Positions 38,812 to 48,659 of a stretch of DNA of 64,000 bases are shown here, in pieces (within the stretch, counting starts at the first letter, position 1; each line of letters begins with the position of its first letter). Below the pieces are notes generated by a model that made no database searches, was not told the origin of the DNA, and saw nothing but the letters and a program-made list of their open reading frames with translations. Position numbers and translations under genes: made by a program. The DNA is from Yersinia intermedia. Lineage in GTDB: Bacteria > Pseudomonadota > Gammaproteobacteria > Enterobacterales > Enterobacteriaceae. The stretch lies in NCBI RefSeq assembly GCF_900635455.1, contig NZ_LR134116.1:2728001-2792000 (forward strand), given 5' to 3'.

Positions 38812-39255
38812 GTGGTGGTGGAAAGATTACAGACCAACCTGGACCAGCAACTGGAACTTCTCGCGTCACTGACGACTGTTGTAGCGCAAGAGCAGCAATT
38901 ACTCTGCTCCGGTCGGATTCAAGGTGTCGTCTTGCAAGGTGTGACTGAACAAAAAAGTTCAATACTGGCTACGTTGGCTTATCTGGATCAAACCCGGCTC
39001 ACCACTGAAATTGCGGCCAATCTCCAGGCGCCTTATCATGAGGTTCCAGAGTTGGCGATGCGTTGGCAACGTATCTTGCAGTTGGCTGAGAACCTTCAGT
39101 ACAGCAATTTGCACAATGGATTATTGTTACAACAGCATATTGAGCATAATACTCAGGCGCTGGCAGTATTGAATACCCGCCACGGGCAGTCACTGTATGG
39201 GCCTGATGGTCATTCTAAAGGTGCCAGTCTACTGGGGCGCAAGATCGGGATTTAA
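38812..39255 (+). CDS. flgN: FlgK/FlgL export chaperone FlgN
   Basis: Cytoplasmic chaperone for the hook-filament junction proteins. The 147-residue helical protein starts with GTG (three consecutive GTGs) about eight bases after AAAGGAT; the first or second could be used. RLQTNLDQQLELLASLTTVV at the N-terminus is family-like. The flgM-flgN gap has the 11-mer AATCGTTAACC twice, 18 bases apart. Confidence 0.9.
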   Translation: MVVERLQTNLDQQLELLASLTTVVAQEQQLLCSGRIQGVVLQGVTEQKSSILATLAYLDQTRLTTEIAANLQAPYHEVPELAMRWQRILQLAENLQYSNLHNGLLLQQHIEHNTQALAVLNTRHGQSLYGPDGHSKGASLLGRKIGI

Positions 39256-39266
39256 GATCCCATGTC

Positions 39267-39307
39267 TACGGATATAACCCATCGCACAGCCGAGGCTTAT
39301 ATCCGTA
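39267..39307 (+). terminator. Hairpin after flgN
   Basis: TACGGATATAA (39267-39277) pairs perfectly with TTATATCCGTA (39297-39307) around 19 bases, then TGGTTTTCCC. It starts 12 bases after the flgN stop. The stem is long but AT-rich and the T-run is only four, so termination is likely but unproven. Confidence 0.45.
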
Positions 39308-39437
39308 TGGTTTTCCCATGTCCATTCAGCCGTAATTCCAATGCTTATTACCTACTCAAAAAATGGGTTTTCCTGCTTTTCTCCGATGCATTAATCTGCT
39401 GAAACTGAGCAAATGTGCTTAGTTTAAAGGAGGAGAT

Positions 39438-39596
39438 ATGAAAAAACGGCATCTAAGTCTGTTATTGGGGTGGGTTTTCTGTGGTGCGGCAGCACTAACT
39501 ATGAGTCAAACGGTGCAAGCCGTTGAGGTCTACAATCAGTTAGAGCATCCGGTCTATTTCTGTGTGAGTTGCTATTACCCCTTAGTCTGGTTTTAA
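39438..39596 (+). CDS. 52-residue secreted-looking small protein between flgN and flhE
   Basis: A strong ribosome site (AAAGGAGGAGAT) precedes an ATG at 39438. The 52-residue product starts MKKRHLSLLLGWVFCGAAAL and has a plausible signal peptide with cleavage after VQA (residues 26-28), leaving about 24 residues (VEVYNQLEHPVYFCVSCYYP plus LVWF) with two cysteines and many aromatics. The stop overlaps the end of convergent flhE by four bases. I do not recognise it. Either it is a small exported protein, or the 5' end of a longer gene cut when this junction was remodelled. In pathogenic Yersinia this junction carries inv, but the sequence here does not look like invasin. Confidence 0.5.
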   Translation: MKKRHLSLLLGWVFCGAAALTMSQTVQAVEVYNQLEHPVYFCVSCYYPLVWF

Positions 39597-40018
39597 CGAT
39601 AATTGACCAGCACCTGATTGCTGATCACTTGCAACGGCGGGTTCACACGGCCTTTACCGGCAATAAAGTAAACAAACGTCAGTTGAGTTGCCGCAGCCTC
39701 CCCCGCCAGCCCTCGGCTCTGCCCGCTGCCCCCCTCAAGTGGCATACAGCGGTTCGGGGTGCATAATTTAACCTGTAAACCCTCTGGCGCTGTTGACATC
39801 AATTGGTAGCGCCAGCCAACAGACACGATACGCGCATTTTCCGACGCCAACGCCACCGGTGGTTTTAGTACCGCCGAAGAGGTGGCGACCCCGCACAAAC
39901 CCTGTGTAACCCCGATATCGTCCGCGACCCAAGTGCCTGAAGCGACAGCATTCAACGGCAATACACTCACCGCAAGCAGCGTAGCCAACATTATCTGGGA
40001 GAGACGAATCAGCATCAA
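39593..40018 (-). CDS. flhE: Flagellar protein FlhE
   Basis: Periplasmic protein that, in Salmonella, limits proton leak through the export gate and affects swarming. The 141-residue product (E. coli 130) has a signal peptide (MLATLLAVSVLPLNAVA) and the family segment SGTWVADDIGVTQGLCGVA with conserved cysteines. The start overlaps the flhA stop by four bases. Confidence 0.9.
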   Translation of the reverse strand: MMLIRLSQIMLATLLAVSVLPLNAVASGTWVADDIGVTQGLCGVATSSAVLKPPVALASENARIVSVGWRYQLMSTAPEGLQVKLCTPNRCMPLEGGSGQSRGLAGEAAATQLTFVYFIAGKGRVNPPLQVISNQVLVNYR

Positions 40019-42093
40019 GCAGCTCCTATCGTAGATGTCATACGGATCTGGCGATTATCGCCAATTTCCAGATTAGATAGCACCACCATCTGTGGCAAAC
40101 TACGGCGCAAGAAACGGGCTAAAAGTGCGCGCAGTGCATGGTTAACCAGCAACACCGGCGGTGCACCCAGCATTTCCTGACGTTGTAGCGCTTGTTTGGA
40201 TTGATCCAACAGGCGGTCAGCCAACCCCGGTTCCAGACCACCACCGCCTTGCAGTGCTTGTAACAGCAAACGCTCTAATGCTGCATCCAGCCCAATGACC
40301 TGAATCTCGCCGGTTCCAGGGAACCATTGTTGTGCGATGGAACGCCCTAATGCGACTCGGACTACCGCCGTTAATTCGTAAGGGTCAGTCTGATTTGGTG
40401 CATGTTCAGCCAGCGTCTCAATAATGGTACGCATATCGCGAATTGATACCCGCTCCACTAACAGATTTTGCAGTACCTTATGCAGCGTGGTTAAGGTGAC
40501 AACACCGGGAATAAAGTCTTCCGTCAGCTTCGGCATCTCTTGCGCAACCCGGTCCAGCAATTGCTGGGTTTCCTGACGGCCAAACAGTTCGCTGGCATAT
40601 TGGCTGATCAAATGGTTTAGATGGGTCGCCACTACGGTGCTGGCCTCAACCACGGTAAAGCCTTGGATCTGCGCCTGCTCACGCAATGCACTTTCAATCC
40701 AAACCGCCGCTAATCCAAAGGCGGGGTCATGAGTGGCCTCACCCGGTAACGAGCCGACCGCATTGCCGGGGTTAATTGCTAACCAACGGCCAGGATGAGC
40801 TTCACCACTGCCAATCTCTACCCCTTTCATTAATATCCGATAGTTTGCTGGCGGCAGTTCCAGATTATCTCTGATATGCACCACGGGTGGCAGGTAGCCC
40901 ATCTCTTGAGCAAACTTTTTACGAATACTGCGAATTCGACCCAGCAACTCGCCATTTTGCTGGAAATCCACCATCGGAATGAGGCGATACCCCACTTCCA
41001 TCCCCAGCGGATCTTCCAGTTGGACATCAGACCACGTTGCTTCAGCGGCTTGTTGCTGGTCCTGCACCACCGGTGATTCCGCCACCACGGGTTGCTGCAT
41101 TTGTTTGCCACGTAAACGCCAGGCTAATGCCAACAGCGCGCCGGTGAACAGCAGGAAGACAAAGTTCGGCATGCCAGGCACCATCCCCAGTAACCCTAGC
41201 ACACTGGCACTTAGCACCATCACGCGTGGGTTATTAAACAACTGGGTGACCATTTGCTGACCAACATCCTGGTCGGTACTGACGCGAGTTACGATAACGC
41301 CCGCTGCCGTCGAGATAACCAATGCTGGGATTTGTGCCACCAGGCCATCACCGATCGTCAGCAATGTATAGGTTTCTGCTGCGTGCCCCACGCCCATATC
41401 GTGCTGAAGCACACCCACCAGTAATCCGCCGACCACGTTAATCACCATGATCAGTAACCCGGCAACCGCATCACCACGAACAAATTTACTGGCCCCGTCC
41501 ATAGAACCGTAGAAATCAGCTTCTTGCGTAACATCGGAACGGCGTTTTTTTGCTTCATCTTCGCCAATCAAGCCAGCATTTAAGTCGGCATCGATCGCCA
41601 TCTGCTTACCGGGCATACCATCCAAAACAAAGCGTGCCCCCACTTCAGCAATACGCCCCGCCCCTTTGGTAATAACCATAAAGTTAATTATGACCAAAAT
41701 AACAAAGACCACGATGCCGATGGCAAAGTTGCCGCCAACCAGAAAGTGACCAAATGCCTCCACCACGCGGCCCGCAGCCGCCGCACCGGTATGCCCATCC
41801 ATCAGAATGATACGGGTGGAGGCTACGTTTAGGGATAGACGCAGCAGTGTTGAAAACAGCAGAATGGTTGGGAATGCGGCAAAATCCAGCGTGCGTTGGG
41901 TAAACATGGCAACCAACAGCACCATAATGGACAGCGCGATATTAAAGGTAAACAGTAAATCAAGGATGAAGGGCGGCAGCGGCAGCACCATCATCGACAA
42001 GATCATCAGGATCAGAATTGGCCCGGCAAGGATTTGCCACTGCGTATCTTTAAAATTGCCCGGTAAACGTAGCAGGGCGGCCAAATTAGCCAT
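40015..42093 (-). CDS. flhA: Flagellar export gate protein FlhA
   Basis: Large export-gate ring protein. The 692-residue length is identical to E. coli. Eight N-terminal membrane helices (about 15-320) include the FHIPEP-family segment RIAEVGARFVLDGMPGKQMA, followed by the cytoplasmic nonameric chaperone-docking domain (about 360-692). The ATG shares one base with the flhB stop. Confidence 0.97.
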   Translation of the reverse strand: MANLAALLRLPGNFKDTQWQILAGPILILMILSMMVLPLPPFILDLLFTFNIALSIMVLLVAMFTQRTLDFAAFPTILLFSTLLRLSLNVASTRIILMDGHTGAAAAGRVVEAFGHFLVGGNFAIGIVVFVILVIINFMVITKGAGRIAEVGARFVLDGMPGKQMAIDADLNAGLIGEDEAKKRRSDVTQEADFYGSMDGASKFVRGDAVAGLLIMVINVVGGLLVGVLQHDMGVGHAAETYTLLTIGDGLVAQIPALVISTAAGVIVTRVSTDQDVGQQMVTQLFNNPRVMVLSASVLGLLGMVPGMPNFVFLLFTGALLALAWRLRGKQMQQPVVAESPVVQDQQQAAEATWSDVQLEDPLGMEVGYRLIPMVDFQQNGELLGRIRSIRKKFAQEMGYLPPVVHIRDNLELPPANYRILMKGVEIGSGEAHPGRWLAINPGNAVGSLPGEATHDPAFGLAAVWIESALREQAQIQGFTVVEASTVVATHLNHLISQYASELFGRQETQQLLDRVAQEMPKLTEDFIPGVVTLTTLHKVLQNLLVERVSIRDMRTIIETLAEHAPNQTDPYELTAVVRVALGRSIAQQWFPGTGEIQVIGLDAALERLLLQALQGGGGLEPGLADRLLDQSKQALQRQEMLGAPPVLLVNHALRALLARFLRRSLPQMVVLSNLEIGDNRQIRMTSTIGAA

Positions 42094-43241
42094 TAGTCAG
42101 TCTCACTCTCTGTTGCAAAATCCAGCGCTTCCGGCACTGGCAGATGTTCAGGTTTTTTCGGGATTAGCCCGCCTTCCCGTTTCCAACGTTTCAATTGGTA
42201 TACCCAGGCAAGGACTTCTGCCACCGCAGCATACAGGGTGGCGGGAATATGTTGGCCCACCTCGCTGTGCCGGAACAATGCCCTGGCCAGCGGCGGCGCT
42301 TCTAATAACGGAATGCGGTGCTCTGCACCTAACTCACGGATACGCAGTGCCACCGCACCAGCCCCTTTCGCCAGTACCTTAGGCGCACTCATTTTTGCTT
42401 CGTTGTATTGCAAGGCAACAGCATAGTGGGTTGGGTTGGTCACAATCACATCAGCTTTAGGGACATCAGCCATCATCCGGCGGCGAGCCATCGCCCGTTG
42501 CTGCTGACGAATGCGCCCTTTCACATGCGGATCACCTTCTTGATCTTTAAATTCATCACGTATTTCCTGTTTGGTCATACGTAATTTTTTAATGTGGCTG
42601 GTTATTTGGAAGAACACGTCGAATCCAACCATCGGAGTCAGGCCCAATACCACCACCAGTCCACAGAAAATAATCAAGTGGACAGCGTCACCCAAAGCAG
42701 CCACCGGGGGGGCGGCCATCAAGCGCATCATATCTGGCCAGTTATGCCAGAGGAATATACCGGTGACCCAACCGACCAGCGTGGCTTTGAGGATAGCCTT
42801 CAGCAGTTCAGCCAATGCCTGCGAGGAAAACATACGCTTTAAACCCGCAATCAGGCTCATCCGCTGCAAATCAAACTTGATGGATTCGCCGCTGAACAGC
42901 ACGCCACCCAACAGCATCGGCACCGCCAACGCCACGATCACCAATCCGGCAAAAATGGGTAGCAATGCCATGATCGTTTGGCTCAGCAGCATCCCTATCT
43001 GGCGCAACATCTGTTTATCATCGCTGATAATGCCATGATCGAAATGCAGCCCTTGTGAAATCATAGCCGCCAGTTGGCGAGCCATCGACTCACCAGACAC
43101 CCACAGGATCGCCAAACCGGCCCCGAGCATCAGCATCGAGGTCAGTTCGCGCGAACGCGGTATTTGGCCTTTTTCGCGAGCCTTCTCCAGCTTGTGGGCT
43201 GTGGGTTCCTCGCTCTTTTCCGCGTCGCTATCTTCAGCCAC
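42093..43241 (-). CDS. flhB: Flagellar export switch protein FlhB
   Basis: Export-gate protein that changes substrate specificity after self-cleavage. The 382-residue length equals E. coli. Four membrane helices are followed by the cytoplasmic domain with the autocleavage motif NPTH in DVIVTNPTHYAVAL (near 269). First gene of flhBAE. Confidence 0.97.
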   Translation of the reverse strand: MAEDSDAEKSEEPTAHKLEKAREKGQIPRSRELTSMLMLGAGLAILWVSGESMARQLAAMISQGLHFDHGIISDDKQMLRQIGMLLSQTIMALLPIFAGLVIVALAVPMLLGGVLFSGESIKFDLQRMSLIAGLKRMFSSQALAELLKAILKATLVGWVTGIFLWHNWPDMMRLMAAPPVAALGDAVHLIIFCGLVVVLGLTPMVGFDVFFQITSHIKKLRMTKQEIRDEFKDQEGDPHVKGRIRQQQRAMARRRMMADVPKADVIVTNPTHYAVALQYNEAKMSAPKVLAKGAGAVALRIRELGAEHRIPLLEAPPLARALFRHSEVGQHIPATLYAAVAEVLAWVYQLKRWKREGGLIPKKPEHLPVPEALDFATESETD

Positions 43242-43596
43242 AGCAGGTTTTCCTGTTCAGCGTAAGCGTTCCCATGTCAAATAATGAGGAAATGAAAAAT
43301 TGCTGTATAGCATGACAAATATTCAGCAAGGTTATGGATGGAACAAAGCAGCAATTAGGGGGTTATTTCTCGGATGAGTACGTCGTGTCAACTTCAGTTG
43401 CCTGTAGGGTGCTAGCTGTCGTCAAATTCTGCTAGCCAAGAACACACAACCAGTGATAGAGGATGAAGGGGGGATACTACCAGCCACAACGCCTGAAATA
43501 GGCTGTTTCAAATGAAATTATCGCGAGAACAATGCAGCGAGAAATAACGGCAGATGAGAGATCCCCCTCACCTGCCAATTATGACCCACAGCCGGC
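43242..43596. other. cheZ-flhB gap
   Basis: Gap of 355 bases with no gene. It holds a candidate FlhDC box (43333-43376), a half-site-like CTGAAATAGGC at 43492-43502, and GCTAGC dyads around 43411-43436. The flhBAE promoter should lie here. Confidence 0.5.
43333..43376 (-). promoter_or_regulatory. Candidate FlhD4C2 box upstream of flhB
   Basis: TATGGATGGAACAAAG and GGTTATTTCTCGGATG match the consensus halves at about 9 and 10 of 16 positions, 12 bases apart, and lie 92-135 bases before flhB. Weak by itself; supported only by position. Confidence 0.3.
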
Positions 43597-44241
43597 TTAA
43601 AAGCCTAAGCTGTCCAACAGGTCATCAACCTGATCCTGGTTGGCAATAACACCAGCACCATTCTTATCCAATTGTGGCCCGTTAAGTAGACTGTCAGCAG
43701 GTTTTTGCGGTTTAGAGGGCATATCTGGAATATTTTCCATCAGTACCATTAACAGTTGCTTCTCAATCTCTTGCACCACATCCATCATGCGTTTGATAAC
43801 CTGACCGGTAAGGTCCTGGAAATCCTGCGCCATCATGATTTCCAACAATTGTGCGTTGGTAAATGAGGTATGTTGCGGCACAACATCCAAATATTCACGG
43901 GTATCAGCAACCAGAGCACGTGCATCTGATAACTCGACAGGGTTAGCAAACCATTCGTCCCAGCGAATTTTAAGCGCCTTCGCCGATGACTCCAGCTCAT
44001 TTTGGCGCGGCTGTGCTGCCTCAACACAGTTCAGTGCTCTTTCTGCGGCTTGAGCCGTCATATGAACGACGTAATCCAGTCGATCACGGGCATCTGGAAT
44101 GGCTTCCGCAGCCTGTGCAATCGCCTGATCAAGACCTAATTCGCGTAGGCTGTCGCGTAACATCCGCGTCAATTGGCCAATGCGACTTATTATATCACTG
44201 GCTGATGCCGCATCTGTTGCGGGCATTTGATGGTTACTCAT
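43597..44241 (-). CDS. cheZ: CheY-P phosphatase CheZ
   Basis: Dephosphorylates CheY-P at the receptor pole. The 214-residue length equals E. coli CheZ. The catalytic Gln lies in [20 protein letters not shown] (near 147) and the C-terminal CheY-binding peptide ends [14 protein letters not shown]. Nine bases after cheY. Confidence 0.96.
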   Translation of the reverse strand: MSNHQMPATDAASASDIISRIGQLTRMLRDSLRELGLDQAIAQAAEAIPDARDRLDYVVHMTAQAAERALNCVEAAQPRQNELESSAKALKIRWDEWFANPVELSDARALVADTREYLDVVPQHTSFTNAQLLEIMMAQDFQDLTGQVIKRMMDVVQEIEKQLLMVLMENIPDMPSKPQKPADSLLNGPQLDKNGAGVIANQDQVDDLLDSLGF

Positions 44242-44250
44242 CTCGCCTCC

Positions 44251-44676
<426 letters not shown>

Positions 44677-44724
44677 TTAAAAACACACGCCCGAAAAATT
44701 TCACCCCAACGTCATTGGCGTTAC

Positions 44725-44815
44725 AGTACACCAGCAAGTAAACGAATCCCGATGAGCTGACACAAGTCAGTGATTCGGGTGAGCACACACTGCTGCAACG
44801 TCAAGGACGAAGGGA
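44725..44815. repeat. Intergenic repeat copy between cheB and cheY
   Basis: Contains GAGCTGACACAAGTCAGTGA (44754-44773), identical in inverted orientation to 48500-48519, within a longer dyad (CGAATCCCGATGAGC / GATTCGGGTGAGC), and ends with GTCAAGGACGAAGGG, the family's usual border. It is inserted between co-transcribed genes and could form an RNA stem-loop (CTGACACAAGTCAG at its centre). Confidence 0.65.
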
Positions 44816-44816
44816 A

Positions 44817-45869
44817 CTAGATCCGCAAGGCTTGACCACTGCTAATCTGCGCCAACATACGCTGGCTTATCTGGTTCAAATCCAGAACTTCATTAACGCC
44901 CCCCATACCAATCGCCTCACGCGGCATGCCGAATACCACACAACTGGCCTCGTTTTGCGCGATGGTATAAGCACCGGCGCGATGCATCTCCAATAATCCG
45001 GCTGCACCATCATTGCCCATCCCCGTCAAGATAACCCCCACGGCATTACGCCCGGCATATTGCGCCACTGAGCGAAACAGAACGTCAACCGAGGGACGAT
45101 GGCGATTAACCGCAGGCCCATCATGAATGCGAACCTGATAGTTAGCCCCACTACGCGCCAGCTCCATATGCCGATCACCGGGCGCAATATAGGCATGCCC
45201 CGGTAATACCCGTTCACCGTCTTCTGCTTCCTTCACGGTGATTTGGCACAGTTTATTCAGCCGCTCAGCAAATGAACGGGTAAAACCCGGCGGCATATGT
45301 TGAGTAATTAATAGTGCCGGGCTGGTTGGTGGTAACGGTTGCAATACCATTCGGATAGCTTCCGTCCCCCCGGTAGAGGCACCAATTGCAATTAACTTCT
45401 CACTACTAAGCAGCGGCGTATGCGTAAGCATAACCGGGGCATTTTCCGGTCCGCGCTGTGGCAGGCGGGCTTTAGCGGCGGTACGGATTTTCTCCGCAAT
45501 CAACTCGCTGTAAGCCAGCATTCCCTCTCTGATACCTAGCTGAGGTTTGGTGACAAAATCAATCGCCCCCAATTCCAGCGCACGCATGGTTATCTCGGAG
45601 TTCTTACCGGTTAGTGATGACACCATCACTACCGGCATCGGCCGCAACCGCATCAATTTTTCAAGAAAATCCAAACCATCCATCCGCGGCATTTCAACAT
45701 CGAGCGTCAAAACTTGCGGATTAAATTTTTTGATCAAATCACGGGCAACCAACGGATCGGGAGCCGCTGCAACCATTTCCATGTCTGGGTGACTGTTTAT
45801 AATCTCTGTCATTAGCTGGCGCATCAATGCAGAATCATCAACGCACAATACTCTGATTTTACTCATCAC
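44817..45869 (-). CDS. cheB: Receptor methylesterase / glutamine deamidase CheB
   Basis: Demethylates receptors when phosphorylated by CheA. The 350-residue protein has an N-terminal receiver ([12 protein letters not shown], phospho-Asp near 57) and a C-terminal esterase with the triad Ser in GASTGGTEA, His in ITQHMPPGF and Asp in GMGNDGAAG. The start overlaps the cheR stop by four bases (ATGATG; the second ATG is possible). Confidence 0.96.
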   Translation of the reverse strand: MMSKIRVLCVDDSALMRQLMTEIINSHPDMEMVAAAPDPLVARDLIKKFNPQVLTLDVEMPRMDGLDFLEKLMRLRPMPVVMVSSLTGKNSEITMRALELGAIDFVTKPQLGIREGMLAYSELIAEKIRTAAKARLPQRGPENAPVMLTHTPLLSSEKLIAIGASTGGTEAIRMVLQPLPPTSPALLITQHMPPGFTRSFAERLNKLCQITVKEAEDGERVLPGHAYIAPGDRHMELARSGANYQVRIHDGPAVNRHRPSVDVLFRSVAQYAGRNAVGVILTGMGNDGAAGLLEMHRAGAYTIAQNEASCVVFGMPREAIGMGGVNEVLDLNQISQRMLAQISSGQALRI

Positions 45870-46744
45870 CTCTCCTTGGTCAGTCCATAAACGGTCTGCC
45901 CGCGCAAATAGAATTCCCGACTAATTTGACTGAAATTCTCCGAGTGACCTGCAAACATCAGGCCGCCGGGTTTTAGCAAAGGGACAAAGCGACGCAGAAT
46001 GCGCTCCTGCGTTTCTTTATCAAAATAAATCATCACGTTACGACAAAAAATTGCATCAAATTGTCCAGGCAATGCCCACTCAGGCGCCAACAGATTGAGT
46101 TGCTGGAAATGGATCATATTGGCCAATTCCGGGCGCACTCGCACCATGCCTTGATGTGGACCAGTACCACGCAAGAAATAGCGCTGCATCTGCTGTGCCG
46201 ACAATGAACGCAATTCATCCTGTCGGTATATGCCACTGGTCGCTTTTTCCAGTACTTGGGTATCAATATCACTGGCTAGCACCTGGCACGAACCCGCACG
46301 ATTTCCCAACACATCAGAAAGTGTCATCGCGATAGAATAAGGCTCTTCACCCGTCGATGCTGCCGTACTCCACACCGAATAACTCCCCGGCCGCTGACGA
46401 ACATGCTCAGCCAGAATCGGAAAATGGTGCGCCTCACGGAAAAATGCCGTCAAGTTAGTGGTCAAGGCATTAACAAATGCTTGCCACTCTGCGCTGTTCG
46501 GGTCGGACTCCAGCAAAGCAAGGTATTGACCAAAGTCATTAATTCCCAGCAATCTTAGTCGCCTGACCAGGCGGTTGTAGACCATTTCCCGTTTGTGATC
46601 GGCCAGTACGATCCCGGCTCGTTGATAAATAAGTTGGCATATGCGTCGGAAGTGAACATCCGACAGCGGGAGCCGTTGAATCATCTGAGTCAGGATCGAC
46701 CCAGACTCTTGGGGTAATGGCTGTTTCATCGATGATGGTTTCAT
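45866..46744 (-). CDS. cheR: Receptor methyltransferase CheR
   Basis: Methylates receptor glutamates using SAM. The 292-residue protein (E. coli 286) shows [14 protein letters not shown] N-terminal helices (here [20 protein letters not shown]), [15 protein letters not shown], the SAM site [13 protein letters not shown] and [14 protein letters not shown] is about six bases before the ATG at 46744. It lies 29 bases after the second receptor gene. Confidence 0.95.
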   Translation of the reverse strand: MKPSSMKQPLPQESGSILTQMIQRLPLSDVHFRRICQLIYQRAGIVLADHKREMVYNRLVRRLRLLGINDFGQYLALLESDPNSAEWQAFVNALTTNLTAFFREAHHFPILAEHVRQRPGSYSVWSTAASTGEEPYSIAMTLSDVLGNRAGSCQVLASDIDTQVLEKATSGIYRQDELRSLSAQQMQRYFLRGTGPHQGMVRVRPELANMIHFQQLNLLAPEWALPGQFDAIFCRNVMIYFDKETQERILRRFVPLLKPGGLMFAGHSENFSQISREFYLRGQTVYGLTKER

Positions 46745-46772
46745 CCGGCCTCACCCCACAACAAAGTCTTCG

Positions 46773-48410
46773 TTACGCCGTTTGACAATCTGGAATTTCC
46801 TTAACAGCCGGTTGCTTACCACTGCCGTCTGCTGCCTGCCCCTCCCCGCTGTCGCTATCCTGCTCCAAACGAAAGACAGACACTGCATCGGAGAGCCTAC
46901 TTGCCTGCTCTTCCAGTGCGTTGGCCGCAGCCGCAGCCTCTTCCACTAATGCGGCGTTTTGCTGAGTGACCTGATCCATCTGTGTTACTGCAAGTGAAAC
47001 CTGCTCAATACCTCGGCTTTGTTCATCCGAGGCGGAAGCGATTTCACCCATAATGTCGGTAACCCGAGTCACTGAGCGAACAATCTCTTCCATGGTAGTA
47101 CCCGCATTTTCGACCAGAGTGGATCCCTGTCGAACACGGCTGACCGACTCATCAATCAACCCTTTAATCTCTTTTGCTGCTTGTGCACTGCGCTGGGCCA
47201 GATTACGGACTTCACCGGCGACGACAGCAAAACCGCGCCCCTGCTCACCGGCGCGAGCTGCCTCAACAGCAGCATTTAACGCCAGGATATTGGTTTGGAA
47301 GGCAATACCGTCGATAACACTGGTTATGGCACCGATCTTCTGTGAACTGGTGGCAATATCATGCATGGTTGTCACCACACTGCCTGCCAACTCGCCCCCT
47401 TTGGCGGCGGTCCCTGATGCGTCTTTTGCCAGTAATGTTGCCTGACGTGCATTATCTGCATTCTGTTTCACTGTGGCGGTCAGTTGTTCCATACTGGCTG
47501 CTGTTTGTTCCAACGATGCCGCTTGTTGCTCGGTTCTTGCCGACAAATCATTGTTACCCGCAGAAATTTCCTGAATCCCCGTCAGCATGGCTTCAGTACC
47601 ATCTCGGACATGGCTAACGGTGGTGATCAACGACTGCTGCATGATGCGTAAACTGGCAAACATCTCGCTAATTTCATTGCGCCCAGAGACATAAATCTGC
47701 GCCGATAAATCCCCCCGCGCGATGCGGTCAAAATGCGCGCGCATAATTTTCAGCGGCGTGACAAACATGGTGCGCAGCCAAACAAGCGACGAAATCGCCA
47801 TGGCGATTACCATGACAATCGCAGCACCAAATATCCACATGGAGAGATGATACGCCTGCTGGTTTTGGGTACCGGCCTCAGCAATCACTTCATTGGCGTA
47901 CTGCAAATACTGTAAAAAATCGGCTTCGAACAAATCTTGTGTTTTCTGGGTGGGTTGATCCATAAAGCCTTGTAAATTACCGGCTTCCAGAAAATCGATT
48001 AGTTGTCGTAACGACGTCCGTAAGTTCTGATAACTGTTTTTGGTGGCATCCAACAATTCACTACCGTTATCACTCTCATCAAGGCGTGGCACAGCAATAA
48101 ACTGATTGAAGTAGAGGTCAGCTTTCTGTAATGAGCTGCGCGCATTGCCCATTAATGCGTTGACTTGCTCCTGAGGTACTTTGAGAGCCGAGCGCGTCCC
48201 CGCCCGGTTTAAGGTATTACGCGCCTGAAGCAAGGATACCCAACTGAGGCTTAATGCATCCCGTTGCTGACTACTGAGATCCACCCGGTTCAAATTTTGG
48301 TAGTCTGAGCGAAAAGCAGTAAATGACAGACCACTTGAAATTAACTGTATCGAGCAAATCAATATCAGTAACAGGAAAAAGCTGGTAGAAATCCGAATTC
48401 GGCCAAACAT
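46773..48410 (-). CDS. Methyl-accepting chemotaxis protein in the tap position
   Basis: The 545-residue receptor has two membrane helices (about 7-30 and 190-212), a four-helix periplasmic Tar/Tsr-type domain with [23 protein letters not shown] (about 213-265), methylation helices with [20 protein letters not shown], and the invariant hairpin tip [20 protein letters not shown]. It ends CQTA and lacks the NWETF tail that tethers CheR and CheB, like E. coli Tap and unlike tsr next door. The ligand cannot be read from sequence: the pocket sequence resembles Tsr but differs after RAG (TRSALK instead of IRYMMD). Confidence 0.9.
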   Translation of the reverse strand: MFGRIRISTSFFLLLILICSIQLISSGLSFTAFRSDYQNLNRVDLSSQQRDALSLSWVSLLQARNTLNRAGTRSALKVPQEQVNALMGNARSSLQKADLYFNQFIAVPRLDESDNGSELLDATKNSYQNLRTSLRQLIDFLEAGNLQGFMDQPTQKTQDLFEADFLQYLQYANEVIAEAGTQNQQAYHLSMWIFGAAIVMVIAMAISSLVWLRTMFVTPLKIMRAHFDRIARGDLSAQIYVSGRNEISEMFASLRIMQQSLITTVSHVRDGTEAMLTGIQEISAGNNDLSARTEQQAASLEQTAASMEQLTATVKQNADNARQATLLAKDASGTAAKGGELAGSVVTTMHDIATSSQKIGAITSVIDGIAFQTNILALNAAVEAARAGEQGRGFAVVAGEVRNLAQRSAQAAKEIKGLIDESVSRVRQGSTLVENAGTTMEEIVRSVTRVTDIMGEIASASDEQSRGIEQVSLAVTQMDQVTQQNAALVEEAAAAANALEEQASRLSDAVSVFRLEQDSDSGEGQAADGSGKQPAVKEIPDCQTA

Positions 48411-48456
48411 CGTAACCTCTTCTCAGCCAGCTCATTGGCCGGCTTTATCTATTCCC

Positions 48457-48643
48457 GTTATACTTCAAGCTGCACGTTGGCTGCGCTCAATCACCCCAGT
48501 CACTGACTTGTGTCAGCTCTTGGGGATTAAGAGCCTCATCAGAGGCCCACCCTACGGGCCAGCGCTGGCGCTGTTCAAAATGGTTTACAACCAATTTGTC
48601 ACTCACTTGCCGCCTTCCTGCAACTCGAATTATTTAGGGTATA
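48457..48643. repeat. Long copy of the intergenic repeat between the two receptor genes
   Basis: About 187 bases bounded by imperfect inverted ends: TTATACTTCAAGCTGCA at the left and, reading inward from the right, TATACCCTAAATAATTCGAGTTGCA. The core TCACTGACTTGTGTCAGCTC (48500-48519) is the reverse complement of the cheB-cheY copy. The structure is that of a non-coding MITE-like element, a type I recall as frequent in Yersinia genomes. Confidence 0.7.
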
Positions 48644-48659
48644 TTTTTTTGTGTAGGGT

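Noticed and set aside
39438..39596. Interpretation of the small ORF as the start of invasin
   Set aside because: The signal peptide and mature sequence do not resemble invasin as I remember it.
41807..42382. 191-codon ORF antisense to flhA and flhB
   Set aside because: Covers two strongly conserved genes; typical antisense open frame.
43487..43502. FlhDC half-site-like sequence upstream of flhB
   Set aside because: No partner half at the right spacing; the pair at 43333-43376 is better placed.
47053..47445. ORFs antisense to both receptor genes with similar sequences
   Set aside because: They resemble each other only because the sense signalling domains are conserved.
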